A stretch of 64,000 bases of DNA from ZC4RG29 sp036563875 (GTDB lineage Bacteria > Bacteroidota > Bacteroidia > Cytophagales > Cyclobacteriaceae), in assembly GCA_036563875.1 (NCBI GenBank), contig DATCLO010000051.1, positions 1 through 64,000 of the forward strand. Direction: 5' to 3'. The position numbers were made by a program, and so were the translations under genes. Shown in pieces: positions 8,491 through 18,029 of this stretch; positions within the stretch are counted from its first letter, which is position 1; every line of letters starts with the position of its first letter. The notes under the pieces were generated by a model. It worked only from the letters and a program-made list of their open reading frames with translations, was not told the DNA's origin and ran no database searches.

Positions 8491-8790
8491 TTATTCGACC
8501 TTCTGACCGTCCTTGTCAAACTTTACAGTAGCGACTTCCTCGCCTTTCTTCAGTTCCACTTCGTAGATATCCTTTTCAGCATACTTGTAAGCGGCGCTGA
8601 TTTGCCAGCCAGTATAATCCTCGCTGTTAAGGGCAGCCTTTACGGCATCAGGAAGTTCTTCCGGTTGAATTTGCATTTTTTCATCTTCAAGAGCCGCAAC
8701 GATACCGTTAACATCAGCTACGTTGGCTGTGGCAGTCATTACAGAAACACTTCCCATAATGGCCAGGAGGGCAAACAACACTTTTTTCAT
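8491..8790 (-). CDS. Small exported PepSY-like protein
   Basis: A 99-residue protein with an N-terminal signal peptide (MKKVLFALLAIMGSVSV, likely cleaved after the TATA-NA region near 22). The mature part, with KAALNSEDYTGWQISAAYK and then YEVELKKGEEVATVKFD, has the strand-helix pattern of periplasmic PepSY-like (BLIP-fold) proteins of Bacteroidota. These are usually of unknown function and may inhibit or buffer envelope enzymes. It is a monocistronic gene ended by the hairpin array at 8314-8454. Confidence 0.75.
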   Translation of the reverse strand: MKKVLFALLAIMGSVSVMTATANVADVNGIVAALEDEKMQIQPEELPDAVKAALNSEDYTGWQISAAYKYAEKDIYEVELKKGEEVATVKFDKDGQKVE

Positions 8791-9029
8791 GGTCGGTTAA
8801 TTTAGTTAGTAAAACATTTATTCATTTTTGGAAGGCAACCGCCTTCGCCGACCATAAGACGAAATGTTGTGCCGAAAATGAGATGGGTAACTAAGGTTCT
8901 GTTTTACAAAGCCTTAAGGAATTTTGCGAAAAAATTGTACACCTTCTGATTGTGGAATCATTCCTCGAACTGAGGGGGACGATTGGAGAAGAGGATGCAA
9001 AAAATTCTACAAGCCGGAAATCTGGTGTG

Positions 9030-9362
9030 CTATTGCGGGCGATTCGGAGGCTCGCTGCGCGCAGATTCAACTCCTGATTTTTCCTGAATACTGGCCATTG
9101 GGCAATCGATCTTCCAGTGGCGCGCCAGCGCGATGCGTCCGGTACGCGCACGATCAATTACTTCGCGGGTATCGCGGAACTTGCAACCCATATCAACATA
9201 GCGATATCGAGCTCCTGCGATGATGAAATTGTAGTGACACATGTTGAGTGCCATCTGCCTCTTAACGCAGACGAACTCAACTTGATCGTCGGCCACGCGT
9301 TCGGTCCGGGTAAAGCCGGTAGCAATGAAGAACACGCAGGCCAGGGTTGCCAGTATCTTCAT
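9030..9362 (-). CDS. Small exported protein, unknown function
   Basis: A 110-residue protein starting MKILATLACVFFIATGF, a plausible signal peptide. The mature region contains three cysteines (in FVCVK, LNMCHY and DMGCKF) and a TREVIDRARTGRIALARHW segment, followed by a polar tail. I do not recognise a family. It is alone between the PepSY-like gene and ahcY. The codon pattern and signal peptide suggest it is real, but the evidence is modest. Confidence 0.5.
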   Translation of the reverse strand: MKILATLACVFFIATGFTRTERVADDQVEFVCVKRQMALNMCHYNFIIAGARYRYVDMGCKFRDTREVIDRARTGRIALARHWKIDCPMASIQEKSGVESARSEPPNRPQ

Positions 9363-9453
9363 GTAATGGGTTGGTTGGCGTCAGCGCAAAGCGCTTCGGC
9401 ATCCAAATATTGGATTTAGCCGGGACGGATGCAACTCAATCGACATGAAAAAA

Positions 9454-9475
9454 CCCCGGGAATTGCTTCCCGGGG
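9454..9475 (-). terminator. Intrinsic terminator of ahcY
   Basis: A perfect 9-bp stem CCCCGGGAA/TTCCCGGGG (9454-9462 with 9467-9475) has a 4-nt loop. On the minus strand it is followed by six Ts (9453-9448). It lies 33 bp past the ahcY stop and before the small exported protein gene. Confidence 0.9.
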
Positions 9476-9507
9476 TACTCTTTTGCAAGCAGAGATTTAG
9501 GGTTTTA

Positions 9508-10815
<1,308 letters not shown>

Positions 10816-10842
10816 TGTATCGGTTTTAGCAAGTTTAGGCCC

Positions 10843-10874
10843 CAAAAGTACGATTTCCCGCTGCCAATACCCAA
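10843..10874 (-). promoter_or_regulatory. ahcY promoter
   Basis: On the minus strand TACTTTTG (10850-10843) matches the Bacteroidota -7 consensus TAnnTTTG, and a TTG lies 21 bp upstream (10874-10872). Transcription would begin near 10837, giving a leader of about 22 nt before the ATG at 10815. Confidence 0.6.
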
Positions 10875-10967
10875 CGACTTTGATCATCGCAAACCGCCTG
10901 AGGCCATGATCCTTGTTGAACGATATGGTAGTAAAAATGTGTTATAACAACTAAATTGCTGAAATTC

Positions 10968-11603
10968 ATGTCTAAACCGGTCCTCCAGATTGAAATCGTC
11001 TCCGACGTCGTGTGTCCCTGGTGTTACATTGGAAAACGGCGGCTGGAACTAGCTGTCAGTTCCCTGAATGGGAAATACGACTTTCGGATCTCCTACCTGC
11101 CTTTTGAGCTAAACCCTGCAACCCCGGAATCAGGGGTTGGATACCAGGAGCATTTATCAGAAAAATTCGGAGGCCGGGAACATTTCGACCTCATCACCGC
11201 CCGGGTGGCCGGTGTGGCCGCGGAAGAAGGGCTCACATTTAATCACGACCAGCAGAAAATCCTGCCTAACACAGGGCGCCTCCATGCCATCATCCAGCAG
11301 GCTGGCGACAAGCAGGCTGCCGTAACGGAGGCCTACCACAAAGCCTTTTTCACAGATGGGATAGACCTCTCCCGTAGGGAAAATGCCGTGGAGGTAGCCG
11401 CTGCCGCGGGAATGGACCGGTTGGAAGCCGAAAAAGCATGGGACGACCCCAAAGCGCTTGCTAAAATCCGGCAACAAGGCCGCGAAATCAGTCAGTTGGG
11501 CATCCACAGCGTGCCTTGCTTTATCATCAACCGTAGGGCAGCGATAGTGGGTGCGCAGCGCGCCGAGGCTTTCGTGAGCGCGTTTGAGAAGTACGCAACC
11601 TAA
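10968..11603 (+). CDS. DsbA-family oxidoreductase (FrnE-like)
   Basis: A 211-residue cytoplasmic thioredoxin-fold protein without a signal peptide. The CPWC redox motif is at residues 16-19 (SDVVCPWCYIGKRRLE), followed by the helical insert and a C-terminal SVPCFIINRR segment with the cis-proline typical of FrnE/2-hydroxychromene isomerase-like members. The start at 10968 (MSKPVLQIE) is preferred to an upstream in-frame ATG at 10956. The 3' end overlaps the convergent birA stop by 4 bp. The physiological substrate is unknown. Confidence 0.88.
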   Translation: MSKPVLQIEIVSDVVCPWCYIGKRRLELAVSSLNGKYDFRISYLPFELNPATPESGVGYQEHLSEKFGGREHFDLITARVAGVAAEEGLTFNHDQQKILPNTGRLHAIIQQAGDKQAAVTEAYHKAFFTDGIDLSRRENAVEVAAAAGMDRLEAEKAWDDPKALAKIRQQGREISQLGIHSVPCFIINRRAAIVGAQRAEAFVSAFEKYAT

Positions 11604-12358
11604 TTGAGATAGCGAATCTCCTGCATCGAGTAGGACGTTGTCGTTCCGCCGGAATCGACCTGCAGTTGGCCCAATGCGTCTACTCCGGTGATAGTGCCGG
11701 AAAATTCGCGGCCGCCGGCAGCAAACCGACGGATTTCTCCGCGTCCGTACAGCACATCGTAATAGGCCTGACGAAGTAAATTGAGCTTACCCTGCCGCAG
11801 CACCAGGTAACGCGCTTCCAGGCACTCCATGAGGACTTCAAACACAACGCCGTTGTCGAACAATTGGCCGGCCTGGAGCGCCAGGGACGTTGCTGACGGT
11901 ATGTCGAATGCAGTCTGGTTCACATTCAGACCGATACCCACTACAGAGGCCTGGATTGACGACTTGTGCAGCTGGTTTTCGATAAGAATGCCGGCGATTT
12001 TTCCGTTTCTCGCAATGACGTCGTTGGGCCACTTCACAAATGCCGGCACCGAAACAAATTGGAGGACTGTATCGCGAACGGCAAGAGAAGCCACGATGTT
12101 CAAATAGAACTGATCCTGGAGGCTGAGGAACGTTGGCCTGAGTACCACAGATAGGGTGATATTCAGATAATCTGCGCTGACCCAGGCATTCCCGCGCTGT
12201 CCCCTGCCCCGCAGCTGCCGGTCCGTGATGACGACGGTGCCTTCATGCGCTAAGGATTGGTCCAGTATTTGAGTTGCTAAATCATTAGTAGAATGACATT
12301 CTGGCACATAAATGAGCCGCTTGCCGGTGAAAAGCGTTCTGGCAGGGATTTTATACAA
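11600..12358 (-). CDS. birA: Biotin--[acetyl-CoA-carboxylase] ligase
   Basis: A 252-residue protein that activates biotin with ATP and attaches it to the lysine of biotin carboxyl carrier protein. Motifs are ECHSTNDLA, the biotinyl-AMP loop GRGQRGNAW, and the KWPNDVI and AGILIE segments. It begins directly with the catalytic domain and lacks the DNA-binding N-terminal domain of the E. coli protein, so it is an enzyme only, not a repressor. It is divergent from rsfS and overlaps the 3' end of the DsbA-family gene. Confidence 0.93.
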   Translation of the reverse strand: MYKIPARTLFTGKRLIYVPECHSTNDLATQILDQSLAHEGTVVITDRQLRGRGQRGNAWVSADYLNITLSVVLRPTFLSLQDQFYLNIVASLAVRDTVLQFVSVPAFVKWPNDVIARNGKIAGILIENQLHKSSIQASVVGIGLNVNQTAFDIPSATSLALQAGQLFDNGVVFEVLMECLEARYLVLRQGKLNLLRQAYYDVLYGRGEIRRFAAGGREFSGTITGVDALGQLQVDSGGTTTSYSMQEIRYLN

Positions 12359-12370
12359 GTTATTTTTAGT

Positions 12371-12378
12371 TAGTTTTG
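12371..12378 (+). promoter_or_regulatory. Candidate -7 element for rsfS-ftsH
   Basis: TAGTTTTG matches TAnnTTTG, 58 bp before the rsfS ATG in the birA-rsfS divergent spacer. No TTG is present at the usual distance. Confidence 0.35.
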
Positions 12379-12435
12379 TAACAATTTTGACTTTAAAAAG
12401 AGCTGACGACCCAAATTAATAACGAAATTACTCGA

Positions 12436-12822
12436 ATGACCGGCAAGCACAGGAGGATTGACTCTGTCGAGCTAAGCCGTGTTATCGTCAGCGGGATGCA
12501 GGAAAAAAAGGCCTTGGATATTGTCGTCCTGGACTTGCGAAAGCTCAAGAACGCGATAGCCGACTTCTTTGTAATATGTTCCGGCAGTTCCGATAAGCAG
12601 ATTGACGCGATTGCGGATTCCATAGACGAACAGGTTTACAGGGAACTGAAGGAAAATCCCTGGCACACAGAAGGAAAAAACAATAAAGAATGGATGCTGC
12701 TCGACTATGTTAGTGTAGTCGCGCACGTATTCCGCAAGGATCGCCGCGAATATTATGCTCTGGAAAAACTGTGGGGCGACGCGGAGATCATTGAGGTGAA
12801 AGACAACATTGAGAAAGTATAA
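12436..12822 (+). CDS. rsfS: Ribosomal silencing factor
   Basis: A 128-residue protein of the RsfS/Iojap family, which binds L14 of the 50S subunit and blocks subunit joining when nutrients run short. Family motifs visible are ADFFVICSGSSDKQIDAI, WMLLDYVSVVAHVF and YYALEKLWGDA. ftsH follows after 51 bp on the same strand, an order common in Bacteroidota, so the pair is likely one operon linking translational dormancy and proteolysis. Confidence 0.95.
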   Translation: MTGKHRRIDSVELSRVIVSGMQEKKALDIVVLDLRKLKNAIADFFVICSGSSDKQIDAIADSIDEQVYRELKENPWHTEGKNNKEWMLLDYVSVVAHVFRKDRREYYALEKLWGDAEIIEVKDNIEKV

Positions 12823-12826
12823 AAAC

Positions 12827-12864
12827 GCAGCAGGTGAGCGCACGAGCATACTGCTGCTCAGGAG
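12827..12864 (+). promoter_or_regulatory. Leader hairpin and Shine-Dalgarno of ftsH
   Basis: GCAGCAG (12827-12833) pairs perfectly with CTGCTGC (12851-12857). Alternatively TGAGC (12835-12839) can pair with GCTCA (12856-12860), which abuts the GGAG at 12861-12864, 9 nt before the ATG. Strong Shine-Dalgarno sequences are uncommon in this phylum. Competing folds could adjust ribosome access; this is inference. Confidence 0.4.
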
Positions 12865-12873
12865 AAAAGCATA

Positions 12874-14952
12874 ATGGCTGACAAACCGAAAAACGATAAA
12901 CAACTGCTACCCACGAAGCCTCCGCGGGGGAACTATCAGATTTGGGTGATCATGATCGCGATTGCCGTGATCTTTGGAATCATTTACCTGAATCACAGTT
13001 CAGATCTGCCTGAAAAGTCGATGGCAGAGTTCGAGCAGATGGTAAAGAGCAACGACGTGAGCAAGGTCTTGCTGGTGAAGAATCTGGAGATTGCTGAAAT
13101 CACCCTCAGGCCGGAGGCGTTGCAAAACGCAAAGTACAAACAGGAAATCAGTCAAAGCCCTCTGGGCGTGGATCCCAAAGGTCCGCATTTCAAGGTAAAG
13201 GTCGTGTCAGTCGACCGCTTTGACGAATTCTTCGATCAACTCGTCAAGACCTATCCGAACGCTGCAACCATAGACTACGACAGCACTAAACGTGAGAACT
13301 ACCTGGGCTTGCTTGCCCAATGGGGTTTTCTCTTCCTGCTGCTCCTCGGTTTCTGGATGCTCATGCGCAGGATGACAGGTGGTGCAGGCCCTGGTGGCCA
13401 GATCTTCAACATAGGAAAATCAAAGGCCGCGCTCTTCGACGCTGAGAATAAGGTCAAGATCACATTCGCTGATGTGGCAGGACTCGATGAAGCGAAAGAA
13501 GAAATCCGTGAAATCGTAGAGTTCCTGAAAAATCCCAGCAAGTTCACCAAACTCGGCGGAAAGATTCCCAAGGGCGCCCTTCTTGTTGGCCCTCCGGGTA
13601 CCGGTAAAACGTTGCTCGCAAAGGCTGTGGCCGGCGAGGCAGCTGTACCATTCTTCTCGCTGTCGGGCTCCGACTTCGTCGAAATGTTTGTCGGTGTTGG
13701 TGCTGCGCGCGTGCGTGACCTGTTCAAGCAGGCGAAAGAAAAAGCGCCTTGCATTGTGTTTATCGATGAGATCGACGCTATCGGACGTTCCCGGGGCAGA
13801 GGCCAGCTTCCTGGCGCCAACGATGAACGTGAAAACACGCTGAACTCATTGCTCGTGGAAATGGACGGGTTCGCGACGGACTCCGGCGTCATTATTCTCG
13901 CTGCAACAAACCGCCCGGATGTTCTCGATTCTGCGTTGCTGCGCCCCGGTCGTTTCGACCGTCAGATCAGCATCGACAAACCCGATATCATCGGACGCGA
14001 AGCCATATTCAAAGTTCACCTGAAACCACTTAAGCTCGACCCTGAAGTCGATTCAAAGAAACTCGCTGCTCAGACACCCGGCTTTGCTGGTGCTGAGATC
14101 GCGAACGTGTGTAACGAAGCTGCTCTTATCGCTGCAAGAAAGGATAAGAAGGCTGTCGACATGCACGACTTCCAGGATGCGATTGACCGCGTTATCGGTG
14201 GGCTTGAAAAGAAGAATAAACTCATTTCTCCGGAAGAGAAAAAGATCGTGGCTTACCACGAAGCCGGCCACGCTGTGGCTGGATGGTTCCTGGAACACGC
14301 TGACCCGCTCGTCAAAGTAAGTATCGTTCCGCGTGGAGTTGCCGCCCTCGGGTACGCGCAATACCTGCCGAAGGAACAATTCCTCTATCAGACCGAGCAG
14401 ATGATCGACGCCATGTGTATGGCGTTTGGTGGAAGAGCTGCCGAAGAAATTGTTTTCGGAAAGATATCAACGGGTGCGTTGGCCGACCTTGAACGCATCA
14501 CCAAGATGGCTTACAGCATGGTGACGATCTACGGTATGAACAAAGAGATTGGTCACATGTCGTTCTATGATTCAAAGGCCTCGGACTATTCATTCCAAAA
14601 GCCCTACTCCGAAGCTACGGCAGAGCGCATAGACAGAGAGGTAAAAAATATTATCACTGCCGCATTCGAACGGACGAAGAAGTTGCTGATCGAACACCGC
14701 GAACATCTTGATATCGTGGCGAAGGAACTTCTGGAAAAAGAAATCATCTTCCAATCTGACCTGGAGCGTCTCATTGGCAAGCGGCCGTTCGATCATCCGA
14801 CCACCTATCAGCGGTTCACCAGCAGCAACGGTCAGGATAGTGGTACGGTAGCAGAAAAACCGGAAGAAAAGCAATCCGAACCCGCCGCCGAAACCCGGAC
14901 GGAGCCGGAAGAAAGCGCAGAGCCACCCGCGCGGCAGGCCGGCAACGCCTAA
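12874..14952 (+). CDS. ftsH: ATP-dependent zinc metalloprotease FtsH
   Basis: A 692-residue membrane-bound AAA+ protease that degrades misfolded membrane proteins and specific cytoplasmic targets. Transmembrane spans lie near residues 25-42 and 147-163. The AAA domain has Walker A GPPGTGKT at 239-246, Walker B IVFIDEIDAIG and the SRH segment with RPGRFDRQ. The M41 peptidase has the zinc motif HEAGH at 462-466. The C-terminus carries an acidic, Glu/Pro-rich tail of about 35 residues not needed for catalysis. It lies between rsfS and lpxH; LpxC turnover by FtsH in Proteobacteria makes the lpxH neighbour notable, though no link is shown here. Confidence 0.97.
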   Translation: MADKPKNDKQLLPTKPPRGNYQIWVIMIAIAVIFGIIYLNHSSDLPEKSMAEFEQMVKSNDVSKVLLVKNLEIAEITLRPEALQNAKYKQEISQSPLGVDPKGPHFKVKVVSVDRFDEFFDQLVKTYPNAATIDYDSTKRENYLGLLAQWGFLFLLLLGFWMLMRRMTGGAGPGGQIFNIGKSKAALFDAENKVKITFADVAGLDEAKEEIREIVEFLKNPSKFTKLGGKIPKGALLVGPPGTGKTLLAKAVAGEAAVPFFSLSGSDFVEMFVGVGAARVRDLFKQAKEKAPCIVFIDEIDAIGRSRGRGQLPGANDERENTLNSLLVEMDGFATDSGVIILAATNRPDVLDSALLRPGRFDRQISIDKPDIIGREAIFKVHLKPLKLDPEVDSKKLAAQTPGFAGAEIANVCNEAALIAARKDKKAVDMHDFQDAIDRVIGGLEKKNKLISPEEKKIVAYHEAGHAVAGWFLEHADPLVKVSIVPRGVAALGYAQYLPKEQFLYQTEQMIDAMCMAFGGRAAEEIVFGKISTGALADLERITKMAYSMVTIYGMNKEIGHMSFYDSKASDYSFQKPYSEATAERIDREVKNIITAAFERTKKLLIEHREHLDIVAKELLEKEIIFQSDLERLIGKRPFDHPTTYQRFTSSNGQDSGTVAEKPEEKQSEPAAETRTEPEESAEPPARQAGNA

Positions 14953-14959
14953 GGGATCC

Positions 14960-15730
14960 ATGCTTACACCGATCGAGAGACTGCCGGAGGGAAAAAAGAT
15001 TTACTTCGCATCTGATTTCCATCTTGGTACGCCCAACGCCGCGTCCAGCCTGGAACGCGAGCGCAGGATAACCGCATGGATGGACTCCATCCGTCATGAT
15101 GCTTACGCGTTATACCTGCTTGGCGACATCTTCGATTTCTGGTTCGAATACCGCCACGCCATTCCGAAAGGTTTTATACGACTGCAGGGTAAGCTTGCAG
15201 AGTTGCGCGACCAGGGACTGCCGATCGCTTTCTTTACGGGTAATCACGACATGTGGATGTTCGATTATTTTCCTAAAGAACTCGGCATCCCCATCTATCG
15301 CGAACCGCAGGTCATGCAGGTAGGCAATCATCGCCTGCTCATCGGCCATGGCGATGGTCTCGGCCCCGGCGACAGAACCTACAAAATCATTAAGCGCTTT
15401 TTCAACAGCCGCATTTGTCAGTGGCTGTTCGCGCGCATTCATCCGAACCTGGGCATAAGCATAGCGCACGCCTGGTCGCGAAAAAGCAGGATCGCCAACA
15501 TGAAGCGGGAGGAGCGATTCGCGGGCGAGGAGAATGAATTCCTGCTCGTGTATTGCAGAGAACTTGAACAGCGCGTACATCACGACTTCTACATTTTCGG
15601 TCATCGACATCTACCGCTCGACTTGCCTGTCAGCCCTCAAAGTCGTTACATTAATCTCGGCGAATGGGTCAACTACAGCCCGTACGCAGAGTACGATGGC
15701 ACGGATGTCAAACTGAAATCCTTCACATGA
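14960..15730 (+). CDS. lpxH: UDP-2,3-diacylglucosamine diphosphatase (LpxH-type)
   Basis: A 256-residue metallophosphoesterase. The metal-binding motifs appear in order: ASDFHLG, GDIFDFW, GNHDMW, GHGDG and FGHRHLP. LpxH hydrolyses UDP-2,3-diacylglucosamine to lipid X at the inner face of the membrane in lipid A synthesis. The gene starts 7 bp after ftsH and its TGA overlaps the ATG of the next gene, so ftsH, lpxH and the following gene appear co-transcribed. The family also contains close non-LpxH phosphoesterases, but the full motif set and length favour LpxH. Confidence 0.88.
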   Translation: MLTPIERLPEGKKIYFASDFHLGTPNAASSLERERRITAWMDSIRHDAYALYLLGDIFDFWFEYRHAIPKGFIRLQGKLAELRDQGLPIAFFTGNHDMWMFDYFPKELGIPIYREPQVMQVGNHRLLIGHGDGLGPGDRTYKIIKRFFNSRICQWLFARIHPNLGISIAHAWSRKSRIANMKREERFAGEENEFLLVYCRELEQRVHHDFYIFGHRHLPLDLPVSPQSRYINLGEWVNYSPYAEYDGTDVKLKSFT

Positions 15731-16515
15731 CAGCCGTAAGGATTTTTTTGGCAGCGATGCTCGCTATAGCGTGTGGTGGTTCCGTCTCCGCCCAGGGGCA
15801 GCGGGTGGCATTGCCGGGAGTGACGCTCGCGACAGTCGACAGGGCAGGCGACTTCTACGCGATTACCGGAAATGCTATCTATAAGTTCGACAGCCTCGGA
15901 CACCGTTTGGATTCAGTTGCTGTCGCTGCACCCGTTACGCTGTTCGACCCCGGTAACGGCGTTAGACTTCTCGCTTACTCCCGGGACAAACAAGAATACG
16001 TGATTTACGCTCCCAATCTTGAAGAGCGTCAGCGATTACCCATTGATCAGTCCTTCGCCATAACGCCCTGGCTTGTGTGCTCATCGGGTGACTATGACCT
16101 GGTGATCCTCGACTCGGCCGACTGGAGTGTGAAAAAGGTAGACATCCGTCGGTCCGTCGTTACCGCTGAATTTATCCTCGATCCTAACCTTACCGCAAAT
16201 GCCGACTTCATGTCCATGCGCGAGTACCTGGGGTTTCTGTTCATACACGACCGCAATAACGGAATCCACGTGTTCAATCGACTTGGCATGAAACTCCGAA
16301 CCTTCGCCGCACAGGGCGCCTCGTCCATTAACTTTTGGGGAGAGGAATTGTATTACTACAGCGAAGGAAAGCTGCATTTTACGAACCTGTACACCCTTGA
16401 AACCCGTACACTGCCTGTAGATTGGCCGGGGCGCAGCATTGTGCTTGGCACCGGCACAGCCATGGTCGTTACGGAAAAGGGTCTGGAATTTCACCCCCTG
16501 GCAAAAACGTTCTAA
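15727..16515 (+). CDS. Exported protein with a propeller-like repeat pattern, unknown function
   Basis: A 262-residue protein beginning at 15727 with an ATGA overlap of the lpxH stop, which fixes the start. The signal peptide is about residues 1-22 (IFLAAMLAIACGGSVSAQG). The mature part has repeated strand pairs separated by turns (DRAGDFYAI, NGVRLLAYSRD, SSGDYDLVILDSADW, FLFIHDRNNGIHVFNRLG), resembling beta-propeller blades. Equivalent conserved exported proteins occur in Bacteroidota, often without assigned function. Tight coupling to lpxH suggests an envelope role. Confidence 0.75.
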   Translation: MTAVRIFLAAMLAIACGGSVSAQGQRVALPGVTLATVDRAGDFYAITGNAIYKFDSLGHRLDSVAVAAPVTLFDPGNGVRLLAYSRDKQEYVIYAPNLEERQRLPIDQSFAITPWLVCSSGDYDLVILDSADWSVKKVDIRRSVVTAEFILDPNLTANADFMSMREYLGFLFIHDRNNGIHVFNRLGMKLRTFAAQGASSINFWGEELYYYSEGKLHFTNLYTLETRTLPVDWPGRSIVLGTGTAMVVTEKGLEFHPLAKTF

Positions 16516-16529
16516 GGGGTGTGGGAAAG

Positions 16530-16556
16530 TGTTCATTTTTGAACATCTTTGTTCAC
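16530..16556. promoter_or_regulatory. TGTTCA half-site array upstream of the second NtrC-type regulator
   Basis: TGTTCA at 16530, its inverse TGAACA at 16540 and TGTTCA again at 16550 are phased by exactly 10 bp; a further TGTTCA occurs at 16632. The first two form a perfect 16-bp palindrome. One helical turn between half-sites suits an operator or enhancer for a dimeric regulator, possibly the adjacent one. Confidence 0.45.
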
Positions 16557-16583
16557 GAGAGGACAACCTGTCCGCAAAGGCAG

Positions 16584-16604
16584 CCTCAAATCCCTGATTT
16601 GAGG
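16584..16604. repeat. Strong palindromic hairpin before the second NtrC-type regulator
   Basis: CCTCAAATC (16584-16592) and GATTTGAGG (16596-16604) are perfectly complementary with a 3-nt loop. The stem can extend into CAG/CTG with one bulged G. No T-tract follows, so it is not a simple terminator. Confidence 0.5.
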
Positions 16605-16606
16605 GC

Positions 16607-16622
16607 TGGCACAAAATTTTCA
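16607..16622 (+). promoter_or_regulatory. Possible sigma-54-like promoter
   Basis: TGGCAC, 5 bp, TTTCA resembles the -24/-12 consensus TGGCAC-N5-TTGCA, but the essential G of the -12 GC is replaced by T. It lies 34 bp upstream of a gene for a sigma-54 activator, so autoregulation is conceivable. The mismatch keeps confidence low. Confidence 0.25.
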
Positions 16623-16655
16623 CCATCAATTTGTTCACCTAAACTCTAAGTCGCT

Positions 16656-18029
16656 GTGGTTACCGAAGGCGGTAAGATCCTGATGATTGACGATGACGAA
16701 GACGTTCTTCTTGCTGCCAAGATGCTGCTGAAGAAGCAGAATCATCACGTGATTATTGAAAAGAATCCGAACAAGATTCCCTTTCTGCTTAACAACGATA
16801 CTTATGATGTGATCCTGCTGGACATGAATTTCAGCAAGGACATCACCAGTGGAAAGGAAGGTTTTTACTGGCTCGAACAAATTCTCGAACGCGATCCACA
16901 GGCGGTTGTGATTTTGATCACGGCCTTCGGCGACGTTGAGATGGCCGTTCGCGCCTTGAAGCAGGGCGCGACCGATTTCATATTAAAGCCCTGGCAAAAC
17001 GAAAAGCTTGTCGCTACGATCGGAACTGCGATCAAGTTGAGAAAGTCGTACAACGAAGTCGACAAGCTGAAGAAAGCAAAAGAGATGCTCGAAGAGCAGA
17101 TCAGCCGGCCGTTCAGCGAGATCATTGGCGAGAGCCAGGCGATACGCGACGTCTTTGCGCTGATCGACAAGGTTGCGCGCACTGACGCAAACGTGCTCAT
17201 CCTCGGTGAGAACGGAACGGGAAAGGAACTGATCGCCCGCGCCATCCATCAGCGTTCCATGCGCAAGGGTGAAAGTTTTGTTTCGGTGGACATGGGCGCC
17301 ATCACAGAGACTTTATTTGAAAGCGAGTTGTTCGGACACAAGAAAGGAGCATTTACGGATGCCCGCGAAGACAGGCCCGGACGGTTTGAACTCGCAAACA
17401 AAGGGACGCTATTCCTTGACGAAATCGGTAACCTTAGTCTCAGTCTTCAGAGCAAGTTGCTGAGCGCTTTGCAATCACGACAGATCACACGGGTTGGGTC
17501 AAATCAACCAAGGCCGGTGGATATACGGCTCATTTGCGCGACGAACATGCCGCTGCATGACATGGTGCGAGACGGAACCTTTCGCCAGGACTTGTTATAT
17601 AGAATCAATACGGTAGAAATTCACGTTCCGCCCCTCTGTGAACGGGTCGAAGACATCCCGTTGTTGAGTCAGCACTTCCTGAACTACTACGCGAAAAAGT
17701 ATCACAAGACCGTGCGCCGCATTTCTGAAGGGGCTATGAGCCGGCTGAAGCGCTACGCCTGGCCAGGTAATATCAGGGAGCTTCAGCATGCCATTGAGCG
17801 GGCTGTGATTATGACCGATTCCGATACGCTGCAGGAAAGCGACTTCCTCTTTGGCCGCTCGGGTGCGAACCAATCAGCAAACAGCGACACGCTGAACCTT
17901 GACGAGGTGGAAAAGACCGCGATCAGCAAGGCATTGCAGCTACACAACGGCAACATTTCAAAAGCAGCGGAAGAACTCGGACTCACACGAGCCTCGCTCT
18001 ACCGAAGAATGGAGAAATATGGACTTTGA
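16656..18029 (+). CDS. NtrC-type response regulator with GAFTDA loop
   Basis: A 457-residue protein with a GTG start. The receiver domain has Asp56 (VILLDMNFS) and a short insertion (KDITSGKEG) after it, with the conserved Lys in LKPW at 111. The AAA+ domain has Walker A GENGTGK at 184-190, but the sigma-54 contact loop reads GAFTDA (231-236) instead of GAFTGA. A Fis-type helix-turn-helix closes the protein (AAEELGLTRASLYRRMEKYG). Its last 11 bases overlap the start of the partner kinase gene, so the pair is translationally coupled. Confidence 0.92.
   Translation: MVTEGGKILMIDDDEDVLLAAKMLLKKQNHHVIIEKNPNKIPFLLNNDTYDVILLDMNFSKDITSGKEGFYWLEQILERDPQAVVILITAFGDVEMAVRALKQGATDFILKPWQNEKLVATIGTAIKLRKSYNEVDKLKKAKEMLEEQISRPFSEIIGESQAIRDVFALIDKVARTDANVLILGENGTGKELIARAIHQRSMRKGESFVSVDMGAITETLFESELFGHKKGAFTDAREDRPGRFELANKGTLFLDEIGNLSLSLQSKLLSALQSRQITRVGSNQPRPVDIRLICATNMPLHDMVRDGTFRQDLLYRINTVEIHVPPLCERVEDIPLLSQHFLNYYAKKYHKTVRRISEGAMSRLKRYAWPGNIRELQHAIERAVIMTDSDTLQESDFLFGRSGANQSANSDTLNLDEVEKTAISKALQLHNGNISKAAEELGLTRASLYRRMEKYGL

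Noticed and set aside
10816..10967. S-adenosylhomocysteine riboswitch before ahcY
   Set aside because: The predicted ahcY leader is only about 22 nt, too short for the aptamer.
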